Both the position numbers and the translations under genes were made by a program. A stretch of 64,000 nucleotides of DNA from CAWAPS01 sp963783945 (GTDB lineage Bacteria; Actinomycetota; Acidimicrobiia; Acidimicrobiales; Palsa-688): positions 496,001 to 560,000 of the forward strand of contig CAWAPS010000005.1 of assembly GCA_963783945.1 (NCBI GenBank), in the 5' to 3' direction. The notes below the pieces were generated by a model. The model was not told the DNA's origin. It was given only the letters and a program-made list of their open reading frames with translations, and did not search any database. Below, piece after piece: positions 62,010 through 64,000 of this stretch. Position 1 is the stretch's first letter. Every line of letters starts with the position of its first letter.

Positions 62010-64000
62010 ATGGCAGGCGAGAGTCTCACAGAGGCGACCGGAGCCGAGTCGGGAGAGGTCTCGGAGGCACAAATTGCCGTCCACTGGCGCGAGGAGGGCT
62101 ACTACTTTCCTTCCGCTAAGTTCATCGGTCAGGCGAACGCGTTCGATCCTGACATCTTCGAGCGGTTCGCAGAGGACCGGTTCCCCGATTGCTTCAAGGA
62201 GTACGGCGACCTGCTCAGCTGGGACACGTACTGGCACACGACGCTCGACACAACGGACCCGCCGTTTTGGAAGTGGTTCGTGGGTGGCCGCTTGAACGCC
62301 AGCTACAACTGCATCGACCGGCACTTGACGGGCTCGCGCAACAAAGCGGCAATTATATGGGTACCAGAACCTGAGACTGAGGACACCCAGGCGATCACCT
62401 ACCAGGAGCTTTACAGGCGGGTCAACGAGTTTGCGGCTCTGCTTCGAGGGTTCTGCGAGCTGAAGACAGGCGATCGGGTCACCTTCCATATGCCGATGGT
62501 CCCCGAGCTGCCGATCGCCATGCTCGCTTGCGCCCGGCTCGGTGTCATCCACTCCGAGGTGTTCGGAGGGTTTTCCGGTGCCGCGTGTGGGGACCGCATA
62601 GCCGACTCCGGTAGCCGCGTATTGGTGACCGTGGACGGCTACTACCGCAACGGGGACCTGATCGACCACAAGGTCAAGGCCGACGAGGCGTTGGAGGCGG
62701 CCCGCAAGCTCGGCCAGGAGGTCGACAAGGTGCTGGTTTGGCGGCGCCACCCCGGCGAGTACGCGTCGCGGAGCCCCATGATCGAAGGTCAAGACTTCTT
62801 CGTCGACGAGATCATCCGCGAATATCGCGACAAGGTGGTTGACCCCGTCTCCATGCCGGCCGAAGCACCGCTCTTCCTCATGTACACGAGCGGGACCACG
62901 GGGCGGCCGAAGGGGTGCCAACACTCCACCGGCGGTTACCTGGCGTATGTCACGGGAACTTCGAAGTACTATCAGGACATCCATCCCGAAGACACCTACT
63001 GGTGCGCGGCTGATATCGGGTGGATCACGGGACACTCCTACATCGTCTACGGACCGTTGTCGCTCGGGACGACCAGTGTCATGTACGAAGGCGTGCCTAC
63101 CTACCCCGATCCGGGTCGGCCGTGGCGGATCGCTGAGCGCCTCGGGGTGAACATCTTTCACACCGCGCCCACCACTATTCGTATGCTGCGCAAGCTCGGG
63201 CCGGACGAACCAGCGAAGTATGACTACCACTTCAAGCATATGACGACCGTGGGTGAACCTATCGAACCAGAGGTGTGGCGCTGGTACCACGACTCCGTCG
63301 GCAAACGTGAAGCCGTGATCGTCGACACATGGTGGCAGACCGAGAACGGTGGTTTCCTTGGAAGCACGCTGCCCGCGGTGCATCCAATGAAACCGGGCAG
63401 CTGCGGACCCGCCGTTGTGGGGATCTACCCCGTGATATATGACGAGGACCGAAACGAAGTGTCGGCTGGAAGCGGCCGGGCCGGCAACATCTGTATCCGC
63501 AACCCCTGGCCCGGGATCTTCCAGACCATCTGGGGCCAGCCGGAAAGGTTCGTGCAAACCTATTACGAGAAGTACTGCGCCGACAAGAACAGCAAGGACT
63601 GGCGAGACTGGCCATACTTGGCCGGTGACGGAGCGGTTCAGGCCGCCGATGGCTACTACCGGATCCTCGGCCGGATCGACGATGTGATCAACGTCGCCGG
63701 GCACCGCCTCGGGACCAAAGAGCTCGAGTCCGCAGCTCTGACCGTCGACGAGGTCTCCGAGGCCGCTGCCGTGCCGGTAATAGACGAGTTGCGTGGCCGA
63801 GCCGTGGAGATGTACGTCTCGTTGAAGCCCGGGCTGTCTCCGAGCAAGGAGATACAAGACAAGGTGATCGAGGCCATAGATCGCGAGATCGGCAAGATCG
63901 CCCGACCCAAAAGCGTGTGGATTGTGCCGGACATGCCGAAAACGCGGTCGGGAAAGATCATGCGCCGAGTGATCGCAGGTATCTCCAATTTCGCCGACGT
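62010..64000 (+). CDS. acs: acetyl-CoA synthetase, AMP-forming (3' end outside window)
   Basis: 663 residues are visible from ATG 62010, preceded by GGGAGGGGAG, and the frame is still open at the window end, near full length (~650-670). ACS N-terminal region EGYYFPSAKFIGQANAFDPD, ANL-superfamily motif MYTSGTTGRPKGC, ACS-specific GEPIEPEVWRWY and DTWWQTENGG, AMP-binding DD-x-INVAGHRLGT. The C-terminal PKTRSGKIMRR contains the catalytic lysine that is acetylated for regulation in characterised ACS. It converts acetate, ATP and CoA to acetyl-CoA, AMP and PPi in the cytoplasm. Propionyl-CoA synthetase is a less likely alternative. Confidence 0.92.
   Translation, partial: MAGESLTEATGAESGEVSEAQIAVHWREEGYYFPSAKFIGQANAFDPDIFERFAEDRFPDCFKEYGDLLSWDTYWHTTLDTTDPPFWKWFVGGRLNASYNCIDRHLTGSRNKAAIIWVPEPETEDTQAITYQELYRRVNEFAALLRGFCELKTGDRVTFHMPMVPELPIAMLACARLGVIHSEVFGGFSGAACGDRIADSGSRVLVTVDGYYRNGDLIDHKVKADEALEAARKLGQEVDKVLVWRRHPGEYASRSPMIEGQDFFVDEIIREYRDKVVDPVSMPAEAPLFLMYTSGTTGRPKGCQHSTGGYLAYVTGTSKYYQDIHPEDTYWCAADIGWITGHSYIVYGPLSLGTTSVMYEGVPTYPDPGRPWRIAERLGVNIFHTAPTTIRMLRKLGPDEPAKYDYHFKHMTTVGEPIEPEVWRWYHDSVGKREAVIVDTWWQTENGGFLGSTLPAVHPMKPGSCGPAVVGIYPVIYDEDRNEVSAGSGRAGNICIRNPWPGIFQTIWGQPERFVQTYYEKYCADKNSKDWRDWPYLAGDGAVQAADGYYRILGRIDDVINVAGHRLGTKELESAALTVDEVSEAAAVPVIDELRGRAVEMYVSLKPGLSPSKEIQDKVIEAIDREIGKIARPKSVWIVPDMPKTRSGKIMRRVIAGISNFAD

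Noticed and set aside
61968..63857. 629-codon minus-strand frame opposite acetyl-CoA synthetase
   Set aside because: The plus strand carries every ACS motif. The long antisense frame is a codon-bias artefact.

Overview
This is a high-GC, leaderless-looking stretch of an actinomycetal chromosome. Gene content (acyl-CoA dehydrogenase, GAF-ANTAR regulators, HxlR and TetR regulators, TraA-type relaxase) is actinobacterial. The 'GxYWLVGADGGVFTFGDA' propeller-like repeats of the wall hydrolase at 10.0-12.1 kb are a hallmark I associate with uncultured Acidimicrobiia. The class assignment is inference. No rRNA, tRNA or CRISPR array was seen.

Layout. (1) 0-1.6 kb: chromosomal flank, with the end of an MFS transporter and a complete acyl-CoA dehydrogenase. 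(2) 1.7-12.1 kb: a mobilisation module with tyrosine integrase, two coupled small proteins, XRE repressor, divergent AlpA-like excisionase, winged-helix protein, large TraA/TrwC relaxase-helicase, a truncated permease and a secreted SLT/NlpC-P60 wall hydrolase. (3) 12.1-31 kb: cargo and debris, namely a degraded glycoside hydrolase, a small A-T-TE NRPS with an in-frame phosphopantetheinyl transferase and a chimeric glycosyltransferase, a desaturase relic, two GAF-ANTAR regulators, a solitary MreB, a cluster of strong hairpins near 23-24.4 kb, a P450 fragment, a metallophosphoesterase, an HxlR/thioesterase pair and a large secreted PKD-domain hydrolase. (4) 31-42.3 kb: a decaying catabolic region with TetR, three zinc alcohol dehydrogenases (two broken), two SDRs, an Old-Yellow-Enzyme reductase, two broken branched-chain substrate-binding proteins and a DUF6282 hydrolase. 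(5) 42.8-48.1 kb: a transposase relic, then six minus-strand genes joined mostly by 4-bp start/stop overlaps. Three of these resemble TnpA, TnpB and TnpC of Tn554-type elements. (6) 48.5-52.7 kb: a second copy of the acyl-CoA dehydrogenase 3' end, a decayed IS630 element, a LuxR-type regulator relic and a DUF1269 protein. (7) 52.7-59.0 kb: a giant DUF11-repeat surface protein with a sortase-like tail. (8) 59.6-64 kb: an esterase and acetyl-CoA synthetase, which runs off the window.

The main structural idea is that the last 90 bp of the acyl-CoA dehydrogenase region (1551-1640, next to the integrase) recur as a direct repeat at 48529-48618 with 7 mismatches, all 5 coding ones at third codon positions. 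This is what integration into the 3' end of the gene would leave, so about 47 kb between them may be one integrative and mobilisable island.

Many genes carry single indels, often in G/C runs or repeats (integrase start, NRPS, OYE, zinc ADH, DUF1059, DUF11 protein). Some of this is probably consensus error in the assembly and some is real decay. Entries labelled frameshifted should be read with that in mind.
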